Notes under the pieces: generated by a model | Databases searched by the model: none | The model's input: only the letters and a program-made list of their open reading frames with translations | Told to the model about the DNA's origin: nothing | Translations under genes and position numbers: made by a program | Shown: in pieces, positions 34,482 to 44,397 of the stretch | Layout: each line of letters begins with the position of its first letter | How positions within the stretch are numbered: the first letter of the stretch is position 1 | NCBI GenBank assembly: GCA_002299895.1 | Contig: DBOC01000011.1 | Location: 42,321 to 106,320, forward strand | Direction: 5' to 3' | From: Sphingomonadales bacterium UBA656 | Lineage (GTDB): Bacteria > Pseudomonadota > Alphaproteobacteria > Sphingomonadales > Sphingomonadaceae | DNA length: 64,000 nucleotides

Positions 34482-37349
34482 TTACCCACCCACAACATCC
34501 GCACAGCGACCGCACAACGCGCCATCGTCAACCACTTCAGGCAAATGCCGCCAGCAACGACCGCACTTTTGATAGTCAACTTTATGAACGGACGCCCCAA
34601 TTGTCTTCCCCAAATTCCATTCAACGTGGAGGTGCTCAAACGGATCAGCCCTAAGGATATTCACCTCAGACGAGATAAATATCTCGGAAACCAAGCCTTC
34701 ATGGACGTCGAAATGATCGAGTATCTGTCGATGCATTTCGGCATCAGGCAGAATTACATTAATGCGCGCCTCGAGAGTGGTGCGGATAATTTTATCAGCC
34801 CGAGTTCTTTCCGCAGCAGCGAATGCAACGGCTCGGACTTCCTTCAATAAATCCCAACGTTTAACCATCTCAGCGCTAGCACCAGCGTCGAGCGGTGCCG
34901 GAAGTTCCGGCCACTCCGAGAAATGCACGCTGTCCGTATCCGGAAACCGCGTCTGCCAAACTTCTTCGCTGGTGAACACCAAGACGGGCGCAGCATAGCG
35001 GACAAGCGCGTGGAACAATATATCGAGCACCATGCGATAGGCCATGCGCTTCGGATCAGTCGCGGCATCGCAATAAAGACAATCTTTACGGATATCGAAG
35101 AAAAAGGCCGACAGGTCTTCGTTGCAAAACTCGGTCAGCAAGCGGACATAAGTGTTGAAGTCAAAGTCATTGACCGCCGTCTTCAACTTCGTGTCCATCT
35201 CGGCGAGCAGATGGAGCATATAACTCTCCAGCTCCGGCATATCGGCAACCGCAACCTTTTCCGCGTCCGAATAGCCGTCGAGCGCACCCAACAAATAGCG
35301 GAAGGTGTTGCGCAATTTGCGATATTGGTCCGACACACCGGCAAGGATTTCCTTACCGATGCGATGATCCTCCGTGAAGTCCACGGTTAGCGCCCATAGC
35401 CGCAAAATATCCGCGCCATTGTCGCGCATCAGATCCAACGGGTTGATGGTATTGCCCAAGGACTTGGACATTTTCATGCCCTTTTGATCCATCGTAAAGC
35501 CATGCGTTAGAACGGCGTTATAGGGCGCCCTGCCCCGCGTTCCGCAGCTTTGCAGCAAGCTTGATTGGAACCAGCCGCGATGTTGGTCGCTGCCTTCCAA
35601 ATAGAGGTCCGCAGGCCATTGCAGATCAGGCCAGCGTCCGCTTTCGAGCACGAAGGCATGCGTGCAGCCTGAATCGAACCAGACGTCTAGAATGTCTGTA
35701 ACGCGCTCATAATCAGCCAAGGCATAGTCGCTGCCCAGATATTCTTGCGCACGTTCGTCGGACCAACCATCAACGCCATGTTCCCTTATGCCCGCGATAA
35801 TGCGGGCGTTAACGGCTGCGTCATTGAGATATTGGTTCGTGCCCTTTTTGACAAACAAGGTGATCGGCACGCCCCATGCCCGTTGGCGACTGAGCACCCA
35901 ATCGGGGCGACCTTCGACCATTGATGACAAGCGGTTGCGTCCCTTTTCGGGGATGAAGCGGGTATCCGAAATCGCGGTCATTGCCTTATCGCGCAGCGTG
36001 CCATCGGTGGTGGCTTTATCCATCGGCACAAACCATTGCGGGGTGCAGCGATAGATGACCTTCGCCTTCGATCGCCATGAATGCGGATAGCTGTGCTTAT
36101 AATCCGCCGACGCCGCGAGCAAGCCGCCCGCTTCGTGCAAGGCCGAACAGATCGGACCGTCAGGCGCGTTGAATTTGGGGTTGATGACGCTGCCTTCACC
36201 GCCGAGCCAGAGCCAATCGGCACGATATTTGCCATCGCCCTCAACCGCGAAGACCGGGTCAATGCCATTGGCCTTACACAGGTCGAAATCATCCTCACCA
36301 TGGTCAGGGGCCATATGGACGAGGCCAGTGCCGCTGTCGGTAGTAACGAAATCGCCTGCGAGCATTGGGCGGGCCGTAGCGAAGAAACCACCAAGATGGT
36401 GCATCGGGTGGCGGACCATTGCGTCTTGGAGCTCAGAACCCTTCACCGCCTTTAAAGGTACAAGTTCTTCACCCAAATCAGCTGAGACAGCACCAATCCG
36501 TTCGAGCGCTATTAAATATTGGTTACCGTCGTCATTGCGCTTTCGGCACAGCCGATATTCGATGTCCGGACCATAAGCGAGCGCCTGATTGACGGGAATA
36601 GTCCAAGGCGTGGTCGTCCAAATGACAGCATGCGCACCCACCAATTCGTCGCAATGCGGCGCATGGGTGATTTCAAAAGCAACATAAATCTGCGTCGATA
36701 CGATGTCCTCATATTCGACTTCAGCTTCGGCCAAGGCAGTCTTCTCAACCGGCGACCACATGACGGGCTTTGCACCGCGATAGAGCTGACCGCTTTCGGC
36801 AAACTTTAATAGCTCCGAAACAATTGTCGCCTCGGCCTGGAAATCCATTGTTAGATAGGGATTATCCCAATCGGCATTGATGCCCAGCCGCTTCAATTGC
36901 TCGCGCTGCGTATCAACCCAATGCTGCGCATAAGCCCGGCATTCGGCACGGAATTCGACAGCGGGGACTTCGTCCTTGTTGAGCTTTTTCTTGCGATATT
37001 GCTCCTCGACCTTCCATTCAATGGGCAGGCCATGGCAGTCCCAACCGGGGACATAAGGCGCGTCTTTGCCCAGCAGCGTCTGCGTGCGGACAACCATGTC
37101 TTTCAGAATATGGTTCAGCGCGTGGCCGATATGCATGTCACCATTGGCATAAGGCGGACCATCATGCAGGATGAACTTCTCCCACCCACGGCGGCGATTG
37201 CGCAATTCGGCATAGAAATCGGCCGCTTGCCAGCGCGCCAAAATGCCCGGCTCTTTCTGCGGAAGGCCAGCCTTCATCGGAAAGTCGGTTTTGGGCAAGA
37301 AGACGCTGTCGCGATAGTCTTGTTTCGGTGAGTCAGCTGGTTCAGTCAT
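34482..37349 (-). CDS. ileS: Isoleucine-tRNA ligase
   Basis: A 955-residue class I synthetase. HIGH is in GDMHIGHALNHIL, KMSKS in KGMKMSKSLGNTINP, the editing domain has ARPMLAGDFVTTDSGTGLVH, and the C-terminal zinc knuckle is CGRCWRHLP with CGRC. Start at MTEPADS; a TTG start 39 bases upstream is possible. It follows ribF (90 bp) in the common ribF-ileS-lspA order. Confidence 0.97.
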   Translation of the reverse strand: MTEPADSPKQDYRDSVFLPKTDFPMKAGLPQKEPGILARWQAADFYAELRNRRRGWEKFILHDGPPYANGDMHIGHALNHILKDMVVRTQTLLGKDAPYVPGWDCHGLPIEWKVEEQYRKKKLNKDEVPAVEFRAECRAYAQHWVDTQREQLKRLGINADWDNPYLTMDFQAEATIVSELLKFAESGQLYRGAKPVMWSPVEKTALAEAEVEYEDIVSTQIYVAFEITHAPHCDELVGAHAVIWTTTPWTIPVNQALAYGPDIEYRLCRKRNDDGNQYLIALERIGAVSADLGEELVPLKAVKGSELQDAMVRHPMHHLGGFFATARPMLAGDFVTTDSGTGLVHMAPDHGEDDFDLCKANGIDPVFAVEGDGKYRADWLWLGGEGSVINPKFNAPDGPICSALHEAGGLLAASADYKHSYPHSWRSKAKVIYRCTPQWFVPMDKATTDGTLRDKAMTAISDTRFIPEKGRNRLSSMVEGRPDWVLSRQRAWGVPITLFVKKGTNQYLNDAAVNARIIAGIREHGVDGWSDERAQEYLGSDYALADYERVTDILDVWFDSGCTHAFVLESGRWPDLQWPADLYLEGSDQHRGWFQSSLLQSCGTRGRAPYNAVLTHGFTMDQKGMKMSKSLGNTINPLDLMRDNGADILRLWALTVDFTEDHRIGKEILAGVSDQYRKLRNTFRYLLGALDGYSDAEKVAVADMPELESYMLHLLAEMDTKLKTAVNDFDFNTYVRLLTEFCNEDLSAFFFDIRKDCLYCDAATDPKRMAYRMVLDILFHALVRYAAPVLVFTSEEVWQTRFPDTDSVHFSEWPELPAPLDAGASAEMVKRWDLLKEVRAVAFAAAERTRADKIIRTTLEARINVILPDAEMHRQILDHFDVHEGLVSEIFISSEVNILRADPFEHLHVEWNLGKTIGASVHKVDYQKCGRCWRHLPEVVDDGALCGRCADVVGG

Positions 37350-37439
37350 ATCGTGCGGGTGCTTAGGGGAGGTTGGCGCTTTAGACAACTATTTGAGCGC
37401 ACGGCTGGCGAACTAGAGGTTCACTCTGTCTATGACATG

Positions 37440-38366
37440 TCACGCCAAAATATCGCGTGCCTGATCACAATCCTTTGCCATCTGCGCCATGAGCGCATCG
37501 AGGCTGTCAAATTTGGCCTCGCCACGAATGAAGGCGTGGAATTCGATTTCGATATTTTGGCCATAGAGATCTTCGGCAAAATCGAAAAAATGCGGCTCAA
37601 GCAATTCCTTGGGCGGGTCAAAGGTTGGGCGAATACCCAGATTTGCCGCGCCGTTCAAAACACGGCCATCGGGCAAGCGGCCCTTCACCGCATAAATGCC
37701 GTAACGTGGGCGCAGATAATGGCCCATGTCGATATTGGCGGTGGGAAAGCCCAAAAGTCGGCCGTTTTTGTCACCATGCTGGACAACGCCTTGAACGGTA
37801 AAGGGTCGCGTCAGCAAGGCTGAGGCAGTTGCACAATCGCCATCTTGCAACGCAGCGCGGATGCGGCTTGAGGAGATGACGCCTGCATCATCGACCACTG
37901 GGCCCATTGCTGTGGAGGATAAAGCATGCGCGCCGCCCAGTTCACGCAGGACATTGATATTGCCGCCACGCGCTTTGCCAAAGGTGAAGTCTTCGCCCGT
38001 GACAACAGCCGAAATCCCAAGCCGCTCAATGAGCAATTTGACAATGAAATCTTCTGCACTGGTTGCCGCCAGCTCTGCATCAAAATCAAACACCAGCATG
38101 GAGTCCGCGCCTGCATCTTCGAATAGCCGTTGCCGTTGGTCCAACGTCGTTAGCCTAAACCAAGGCGATTGCGGCGCGAAAAAACGCACGGGGTGCGGGT
38201 CAAATGTCGCGATGATAGCTGGACGGCCGGCGGCCTTTGCCTGCGCAATCGCCTCGCCCGCAACGGCCTGATGCCCGCGATGAAAGCCATCAAAATTGCC
38301 CAAAGCCACCACGCTACCGCGCAGGGCGTCCGGCATCCGGTCTTTAGCGGATAGGCGGGGAATCAT
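37440..38366 (-). CDS. ribF: Bifunctional riboflavin kinase/FAD synthetase
   Basis: A 308-residue enzyme converting riboflavin to FMN and FAD. The N-terminal nucleotidyltransferase has VALGNFDGFHRGHQ and FTFGKARGGN; the C-terminal kinase begins near GRLLGFPTANIDMG and includes YGIYAVKGRLPDG. Its start overlaps the dipeptidase stop (ATGA). Confidence 0.96.
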   Translation of the reverse strand: MIPRLSAKDRMPDALRGSVVALGNFDGFHRGHQAVAGEAIAQAKAAGRPAIIATFDPHPVRFFAPQSPWFRLTTLDQRQRLFEDAGADSMLVFDFDAELAATSAEDFIVKLLIERLGISAVVTGEDFTFGKARGGNINVLRELGGAHALSSTAMGPVVDDAGVISSSRIRAALQDGDCATASALLTRPFTVQGVVQHGDKNGRLLGFPTANIDMGHYLRPRYGIYAVKGRLPDGRVLNGAANLGIRPTFDPPKELLEPHFFDFAEDLYGQNIEIEFHAFIRGEAKFDSLDALMAQMAKDCDQARDILA

Positions 38367-39544
38367 AAAGCCTTGCCTGCCCTTGGCACCAAGCCAGCAC
38401 GGATGACGCGCAGCGCATTTTCGCCCATCACCGCGCGGATTTCGGCTGCTGTGAAGCCTTCGTCCATCAACGCTTGCGTCACCTGAACCAATTTCGATGT
38501 ATCGAACCGCACGGTGGTCGCGCCGTCATAATCGGATCCCAAGGCAACATGTTGGATGCCCACCAGATCGCGGACATGCTTCATCGCTTTGGCTGCCGCG
38601 CGCGGGCTGGTGTCGCATAAGGCGCCGTCCCAATAGCCAATGCCGATGACACCACCGGTTTTGGCCACACCGCGCACTTCGTCATCGGTCAAGTTGCGGT
38701 TGACCTTACAAGTCGCCTGCACGCCGCCATGGCTGGATACAACCGGCCGGGTGGCCATCGCCAGCACTTCTGCAACACCTTTATGCGACAAATGGGCGAT
38801 GTCGATGATCATGCCCTTCGCCTCCATCCGCCGAACAATGTCACGGCCAAAGGGGGTCAATCCGCCTTTTTTCAGGCCATGCATTGAACCCGCCAATTCA
38901 TTATCAAAGAAATGGGTAAGCCCCGCCATACGAAAACCGGCGTCATATAACCGATCCAAATTGGCTGCCTTGCCTTCCAGATTTTGAAGGCCTTCAATGG
39001 TCAGCATCGCTCCGACGGGCCGCGTATCTTTCTGCCGCGTGGCGAGTAAGGCATCTAATTGGCTTGCGGTATTAACGGCCTTGATCGCATTATTCGAAGC
39101 AGCAACCGCGTCATCGCGCTTCTGGGCATGATATAAGGACCGCTCGGTCAATGAACTCCAGGTCTTCACAGGTTGCAGTTGCGCGACGGTTAACAAGGTG
39201 ATGTTGTCGCTATCGGCACCATTGCCATCATAATTCTGGTTCTTCGGTGTCTTTGTCACCGACGAGAATAATTGCAGCGCGACATTGCCTTCTTGCAAAC
39301 GTGGTAAATCCATATGGCCACGCGACGCGCGGTCGTTCAGGTCGCGGTTCCACATCAACGTGTCGCTGTGCAAGTCAACGATGCTCAGCGTCTTGTGCAA
39401 GGCCTTGGCTTCGTCGCTGACCGCAATAAGCGGTTTGCCATCAATCTGGTTCATTGCCCCTTCGACATAGCCAGGGGCAAAGCCGAAAAATCCCACAGCA
39501 GCTGCAGCAATCAACGTTGCCGGTATCCAGATAGTTTTACGCAT
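38363..39544 (-). CDS. Membrane dipeptidase, peptidase family M19
   Basis: A 393-residue zinc dipeptidase. Metal ligands are in VDLHSDTLMWN (H-x-D), in the Glu region TIEGLQNLEG, DIAHLSHKGVAE and SSHGGVQA; GSDYDGATTV closes the site. The N-terminal WIPATLIAAAAVGFFGFAPG is a signal or anchor, so it acts in the periplasm. AGGGGA precedes the start. It is inserted between folA and ribF and coupled to ribF. Confidence 0.92.
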   Translation of the reverse strand: MRKTIWIPATLIAAAAVGFFGFAPGYVEGAMNQIDGKPLIAVSDEAKALHKTLSIVDLHSDTLMWNRDLNDRASRGHMDLPRLQEGNVALQLFSSVTKTPKNQNYDGNGADSDNITLLTVAQLQPVKTWSSLTERSLYHAQKRDDAVAASNNAIKAVNTASQLDALLATRQKDTRPVGAMLTIEGLQNLEGKAANLDRLYDAGFRMAGLTHFFDNELAGSMHGLKKGGLTPFGRDIVRRMEAKGMIIDIAHLSHKGVAEVLAMATRPVVSSHGGVQATCKVNRNLTDDEVRGVAKTGGVIGIGYWDGALCDTSPRAAAKAMKHVRDLVGIQHVALGSDYDGATTVRFDTSKLVQVTQALMDEGFTAAEIRAVMGENALRVIRAGLVPRAGKAL

Positions 39545-39567
39545 AATCCCCTCTATGACGCCGATGT

Positions 39568-40065
39568 TTAGGTCGCGACCCGTCGCAGTAATGTTACAAA
39601 ATCATAAGCGGGCGTACCGCCTTGCGCAGCATGGCTCTCCCGCGCGATTTCTTGCCAGATCGACATGTCAAAGGCAGGGACGATAGCGTCTCCATCGGGG
39701 CTGGCCGCAATTTCGGTGAGTTCAACGCGGTCCGCCAGTGGCAGAAATAAGCTGTAAATTTCTGCGCCACCGATGATGCAGACATGAGGCCCATTGGCGC
39801 GCTTCAATGCTTCCTCGACCGAATGCACGACTTCGGCGCCTTCTTCCTCCCAATTCTGATCGCGGGTCAGCACGATATGGCGGCGGCCATCCAGCAAGCC
39901 CGGCAAGCTGTCAAAGGTCTTCCGCCCCATGATCATGGGCCGCCCTTTGGTAACTTGTTTGAAATGACGCAGGTCAGCGGGGATATGCCATGGCATGCCG
40001 CCATCCTTACCGATTGTTCCATTTGCGGCGCGGGCGAGGACAAGAACGATTTCGGGATGATTCAT
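39568..40065 (-). CDS. folA: Dihydrofolate reductase
   Basis: A 165-residue DHFR reducing dihydrofolate with NADPH. Motifs are NGTIGKDGGMPWHIPADLRH, GRPMIMGRKTFDSLPG, RRHIVLTRDQNW and CIIGGAEIYSLFLP. Start at MNHPEIV matches the fold; a GTG 27 bases upstream overlaps the purK stop (GTGA) and is a real alternative. Confidence 0.96.
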   Translation of the reverse strand: MNHPEIVLVLARAANGTIGKDGGMPWHIPADLRHFKQVTKGRPMIMGRKTFDSLPGLLDGRRHIVLTRDQNWEEEGAEVVHSVEEALKRANGPHVCIIGGAEIYSLFLPLADRVELTEIAASPDGDAIVPAFDMSIWQEIARESHAAQGGTPAYDFVTLLRRVAT

Positions 40066-40088
40066 GCCGCCGTCTTGCCGACTTTTTC

Positions 40089-41159
40089 TCACCTATACAA
40101 GCGGGTGACGTGGCCTATTTTTCGGCCAGGTCGTGCTTCGGCCTTGCCATATAGATGCAGATGCGCCGCAGGGTCTGCTAGAATTTGTTCAAAATTGTCG
40201 CCATCAGCGCCCAACAGATTTTCCATCTCAACCCTTGCAGCGATTGTTTCTGTGGCGCCTAAAGGCAGTCCGCAAATAGCGCGAATATGATTTTCAAACT
40301 GGCTGGTGACCGCGCCTTCAATGGTCCAATGCCCACTATTGTGCACGCGGGGCGCGATTTCGTTGAACAAGGGGCCCGTCGCGCTTGCAAAGAATTCGGC
40401 GGTAAACACGCCAACATAATTCAGCGCTGATGCAACAGCCGCTGCCATATCACGCGCCGCTTGTTCTTGGCCTTCAACCAATGCCCCTGCCGGCAAAGTC
40501 GATGTCGCCAAAATGCCGTCGACATGCCTATTGCGCGAACTGTCCCAAAAACGGATTTCACCGTCTTGGCCGCGGACCAATATCACGGAAAATTCCGCCT
40601 CAAACGAGACCATGGCTTCGGCAATCAGCGGCTGCCCGCCGGTGCGTTCCCACGCACCCTTTATGTCACCATCACCCATGATCCGCGACTGGCCCTTGCC
40701 GTCATAGCCCATGCGGATGGTTTTGAGGATGCACGGAATGCCAACATCCGCAATCGCGGCGGCTACCGCGCCTTCGTCCGACGCAACCGCAAACTCCGCC
40801 GTTTTCCCGCCAAGCGCGCGGACAAATTGTTTTTCTGCGGCGCGATCCTGCGCCACTTCAAGCGCCTTAAGTGGCGGGTAGACCGGAACAATATCCGTGA
40901 TCGATTCAAGTGGTGACACTGGCACATTTTCAAATTCGAAAGTTACCACGTCACACGCTTTGGCAAACGCCTCCAACGCCACTAGGTCATCATATTCGGA
41001 TATGGTGTAAGCGGCCGCAACATCGCAGGCGACATTGTCCCCCGGCGGCGCATAAATATGACAACGATAGCCCAATTGCGCAGCGGCGGTCGCCAGCATG
41101 CGGCCAAGCTGACCACCGCCCAATATGCCAATAGTTGATCCCGGAGGTAAGGCCGCCAT
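40089..41159 (-). CDS. purK: 5-(carboxyamino)imidazole ribonucleotide synthase
   Basis: A 356-residue ATP-grasp enzyme carboxylating AIR to N5-CAIR in purine synthesis. GILGGGQLGRMLATAAAQLG is the N-terminal loop, followed by ILKTIRMGYDGKGQSR and FNEIAPRVHNSGHWTIEG. It follows purE by 9 bp, the usual pair for consecutive steps. Confidence 0.97.
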   Translation of the reverse strand: MAALPPGSTIGILGGGQLGRMLATAAAQLGYRCHIYAPPGDNVACDVAAAYTISEYDDLVALEAFAKACDVVTFEFENVPVSPLESITDIVPVYPPLKALEVAQDRAAEKQFVRALGGKTAEFAVASDEGAVAAAIADVGIPCILKTIRMGYDGKGQSRIMGDGDIKGAWERTGGQPLIAEAMVSFEAEFSVILVRGQDGEIRFWDSSRNRHVDGILATSTLPAGALVEGQEQAARDMAAAVASALNYVGVFTAEFFASATGPLFNEIAPRVHNSGHWTIEGAVTSQFENHIRAICGLPLGATETIAARVEMENLLGADGDNFEQILADPAAHLHLYGKAEARPGRKIGHVTRLYR

Positions 41160-41168
41160 AAATGGACC

Positions 41169-41657
41169 TTATTCAGGCGTTTCAGCGACCGAAGCCGTCT
41201 GTGTTGCGCGCCAGGCGTCCAAACGTTCGGCCAGAGCGGCATCTTCATTCGCCAGCATGGCCGCCGCCAAAAGCGCCGCGTTTGTTGCGCCCGCTTTGCC
41301 GATTGCCAATGTACCTACTGGAATGCCTGCGGGCATTTGCACGATGGACAAAAGGCTATCCATACCGTCCAGCGCCTTGGATTGTACCGGCACGCCCAGC
41401 ACAGGAAGGCGCGTCATCGACGCAGCCATGCCCGGCAGATGCGCCGCGCCCCCTGCCCCAGCGATAATGCATTTCAGACCACGACCTGCGGCAGTTTTGG
41501 CATAATCATAAAGACGTTCGGGTGTGCGATGCGCAGACACCACTTTGCATTCATGCGGAATGTCCAGCGCTGTCAGCGTCGCCGACGCCTCTCGCATGGT
41601 TTCCCAGTCCGAACGACTTCCCATGATGATGCCAATGAGCGGCGCTGCGTCGGTCAT
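41169..41657 (-). CDS. purE: N5-carboxyaminoimidazole ribonucleotide mutase
   Basis: A 162-residue class I PurE moving the carboxyl group of N5-CAIR. IGIIMGSRSDWETM, VSAHRTPERLYDYA, AGAGGAAHLPGMAAS and GVPVQSKALDG are canonical. AGGGGAG lies 7 bases before the start. It heads the purE-purK-folA run. Confidence 0.97.
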   Translation of the reverse strand: MTDAAPLIGIIMGSRSDWETMREASATLTALDIPHECKVVSAHRTPERLYDYAKTAAGRGLKCIIAGAGGAAHLPGMAASMTRLPVLGVPVQSKALDGMDSLLSIVQMPAGIPVGTLAIGKAGATNAALLAAAMLANEDAALAERLDAWRATQTASVAETPE

Positions 41658-41771
41658 GTGTCACTCCCCTGACAAATTCGATGGCAATGGCCTTAGCCTT
41701 GTGGTGCAAAAGGCGCAATCCAGCAACGCCGCGTTAACCATCTTGGCGCTTAAATGCGGTTTAAAGTGAAC

Positions 41772-42455
41772 TTACTGCGCCGAAAGATAGTGATAGTCAC
41801 CCTTCAGTTGATCGTCCAATTCATACACAATTGGCTGCCCAGTAGGGATTTCAAGGCCATTGATATCTGCATCCGAAATGCCTGACAGATGCTTCACCAG
41901 CGCCCGCAGGCTGTTGCCGTGCGCCGAAATCAACACGGTTTTTCCAGCCTGTAACTCCGGCGCAATCGCGCTTTCCCAATAAGGCAGCACACGGTTAATG
42001 GTGTCTTTGAGGCTTTCGGACGCCGGAATATTGATGCCAGCATAACGTGGATCCGACGACAGATCATATGGCGATCCTGCTGCAAGCGGCGGCGGCGGAA
42101 TATCGAAACTGCGGCGCCAGATCTTCACTTGATCCTCGCCATGCTTCGCCGCTGTCTCTGCTTTATCTAGGCCAGTCAGCCCGCCATAATGCCGCTCGTT
42201 CAACTGCCAATTCTTGGTCACCGGAACCCACAAACGTCCCATCGCCTCCAACGCCAAGTTCAACGTTTTGATTGCCCGTGTCTGCACGCTGGTAAAGGCT
42301 GTATCCGGCGATATGCCCTTCGCCTTCATCAACTCTCCTGCCGCCCAAGCTTCGGCTGCACCTTTTTCAGTTACGTCGACATCCCACCAGCCGGTGAACC
42401 GGTTTTCCAGATTCCACTGCGATTGGCCGTGACGGATGAGGATGAGTTTCGGCAT
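41772..42455 (-). CDS. gpmA: 2,3-bisphosphoglycerate-dependent phosphoglycerate mutase
   Basis: A 227-residue histidine phosphatase-fold mutase of glycolysis. LILIRHGQSQWNLENRFTGW carries the phosphorylated His; LNERHYGGLTGLDKAE and LISAHGNSLRALVKHL complete the site. Single-gene unit. Confidence 0.96.
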   Translation of the reverse strand: MPKLILIRHGQSQWNLENRFTGWWDVDVTEKGAAEAWAAGELMKAKGISPDTAFTSVQTRAIKTLNLALEAMGRLWVPVTKNWQLNERHYGGLTGLDKAETAAKHGEDQVKIWRRSFDIPPPPLAAGSPYDLSSDPRYAGINIPASESLKDTINRVLPYWESAIAPELQAGKTVLISAHGNSLRALVKHLSGISDADINGLEIPTGQPIVYELDDQLKGDYHYLSAQ

Positions 42456-42564
42456 TTTTGCTATCCTAAATTGTTTGTCGGCGCCCTAACGCAAAATTGG
42501 TCAAATCGCCAAGGTTATGAAACCGACGAGAGTTTTTTGAGCGCAGCTGCAGTTGCAGTTATGT

Positions 42565-43701
42565 CTACACCATCTCCGCCAAAGTCGCGAGGCACTCTCG
42601 TGCGAGTAAGCGGCAACGTTCGGGGGACCAGCCTTGATCAGGATCATTGCCGTGAACGGTGTCCTTATAAGGCATTTCAAGCGTCATCGCGACGCATTGG
42701 TGAGAAGGTCCAAAACGCTCCGCCAATTGGTTCGTCGACATCGACAGATTTGCTTTGCCGGGACCGGCTTTGGTATAACCCAGCTCTGTCTGGAAATCAG
42801 GGGTCCGCGCCGAAAGGCGATTGATGAAGGCATTGTAGCGATCACCCTGATCATCAGTCCATGAAGGAATGCCTTCAAACCCTGCCATAAATGCTGCGGG
42901 AATGGCTTCGTCGCCATGCACGTCCATGGCCCAATGCACACCGGTTTCATCCATGGCGTTGCGGATGGCCAACACCTCGGGGCTGCTCACTGCGGAGGGT
43001 TCGGCCCATTCGCGGTTCAGGTTGACGCCCAGATAATTGGTCCGCAAATGCCCACGGCAGCTTCCATCTGGATTGCAATTGGGCACAATGTGAAAGCGGC
43101 ATTTTTCCAGCAGCACGCGTGTATGCGGATCGCTCAGGTCGGTGAGCATATCGATGGCGCCTTCCATCCAATATTCGGCCTGAGTCTCGCCGGGATGCTG
43201 GCGCGCATAGAGCCAGACCTGCGTATCGCCATTGCCCATTTCGAGGCAATCGATGGGCTGACCCTCGATGCTGTGGCCAAGGCAGCGATAGGTCACGCCT
43301 TCGATTGATGCCGTCTCGGCAATCAAATCATGGTGCCGTTCCATGCTGTAGGGGGCAAAATAGGCAAACCACGCAAGATCGCTTGTGGGGGTGTAACGGA
43401 TGGTCAAAGTGCCGCCGTTCTTCGCCTTGTCATAGGTCGTGTCGGCACGGCCCCAATAATCGCGGTCTTCGGAGACGCAAGCGCGGTAATCGGGCCAGCC
43501 ACCGGGATAGGCGCTGCCCTCCAATCCGGTAATTCGCAATTCCAGTTCTTCACCTGGGGTACACGCCACGCGAAAGTGGAACCATTGTGCAAATTCCGAA
43601 TCCTTATCCTTGCGGATACCAAGCGTCGCGACATTGTCATCGACGGCATGAACGATAATGTTGCCGCTGTCGAAGGCGGCATTGATGTCAATAATCGGCA
43701 T
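42565..43701 (-). CDS. M14 family zinc carboxypeptidase (CCP-like)
   Basis: A 378-residue M14 peptidase of the cytosolic carboxypeptidase-like group. A beta-sandwich N-domain of about 130 residues is followed by the peptidase: ARQHPGETQAEYWMEG supplies His and Glu, HIVPNCNPDGSCRGHLR then TNYLGVNLNREW the substrate loop, MDVHGDEAIPA the third ligand, and AMTLEMPYKD the general-base Glu. There is no signal peptide. Start at MPIIDIN; the open frame runs 59 codons further but overlaps the small membrane-protein gene upstream. Substrate unknown. Confidence 0.9.
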   Translation of the reverse strand: MPIIDINAAFDSGNIIVHAVDDNVATLGIRKDKDSEFAQWFHFRVACTPGEELELRITGLEGSAYPGGWPDYRACVSEDRDYWGRADTTYDKAKNGGTLTIRYTPTSDLAWFAYFAPYSMERHHDLIAETASIEGVTYRCLGHSIEGQPIDCLEMGNGDTQVWLYARQHPGETQAEYWMEGAIDMLTDLSDPHTRVLLEKCRFHIVPNCNPDGSCRGHLRTNYLGVNLNREWAEPSAVSSPEVLAIRNAMDETGVHWAMDVHGDEAIPAAFMAGFEGIPSWTDDQGDRYNAFINRLSARTPDFQTELGYTKAGPGKANLSMSTNQLAERFGPSHQCVAMTLEMPYKDTVHGNDPDQGWSPERCRLLARECLATLAEMV

Positions 43702-43726
43702 TTTAGGTTCGCTCTCGCAATGAAGT

Positions 43727-43992
43727 TTATAGCACGCGGATAGTCTCACCCGACACGCCGGGGAAGTCCTTAAACAAGAATTCTGCCAATTTTGATGCGG
43801 CAATTCCGGTTTGCGAGGCGGGCGACCGGTCCGAACCCGATTCGCCCGCAACTGCAACTGCAAAGCTTCCCCTGCCATCAGGGCCGGCTTCGGCCAAGCG
43901 GTTGAAGCGCGTCACCTCGACAGGACCGATTAGTACGATGCAGGCGGTCAACACAGAAAGCGCGAGAAGCGGCAAAAACGGGCCATTTTCAT
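43727..43992 (-). pseudogene. Small membrane protein with an apparent frameshift
   Basis: An ATG at 43992 gives MKMARF and then runs out of frame. One base later the other frame continues as LPLLALSVLTACIVLIGPVE, a membrane segment, and ends GVSGETIRVL before the M14 gene. The frames meet at a T5 run (minus strand of 43974-43978); one extra T would join them into about 88 residues. This may be a sequencing error, a real lesion, or slippage; alternatively the gene starts at a non-ATG codon. No family recognised. It precedes the M14 gene by 25 bp. Confidence 0.4.
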
Positions 43993-44149
43993 TATGCAGT
44001 TGTCCCGAGGCCCGTCCCCTACCACATAAAGCTATAGATGGAGGCTGAATCCGCAAAGATGCGCCAATCGCGCTTGACTTTCCGCAGCCCGACCCATAGG
44101 AGCGCGCCTTCAATTCAAGCTTTATGCATTTAATAGACGGGTAAATCCG

Positions 44150-44275
44150 ATGAAAGTCGTTAATTCTCTGAAGTCGCTCAAAGGCCGCCATCGCGATAAC
44201 CGCGTGATTCGTCGCCGTGGCCGTACTTATGTCATCAACAAGACCCAGCCACGCTTCAAGGCGCGTCAGGGTTAA
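44150..44275 (+). CDS. rpmJ: 50S ribosomal protein L36 (cysteine-free form)
   Basis: 41 residues: MKVVNSLKSLKGRHRDNRVI and the tail GRTYVINKTQPRFKARQG. It lacks the zinc-binding Cys residues of the other L36 type. It is alone, with a terminator at 44319. Confidence 0.95.
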   Translation: MKVVNSLKSLKGRHRDNRVIRRRGRTYVINKTQPRFKARQG

Positions 44276-44318
44276 TTTGGTCCTGCCTGCGCGATGCGGG
44301 CAGTTGAACAGGCAAAAT

Positions 44319-44352
44319 GCCGCTCCGAATCTGATTCGTGGGCGGTTTTTTT
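44319..44352 (+). terminator. Intrinsic terminator of rpmJ
   Basis: CCGC and GCGG arms with an inner GAAT/ATTC stem are followed by seven Ts, 44 bp after the rpmJ stop. Confidence 0.7.
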
Positions 44353-44397
44353 GCGCCTCGTTTCCGCTTGAGTCTTTCGCGCGAAGAGGTGGAGTAT

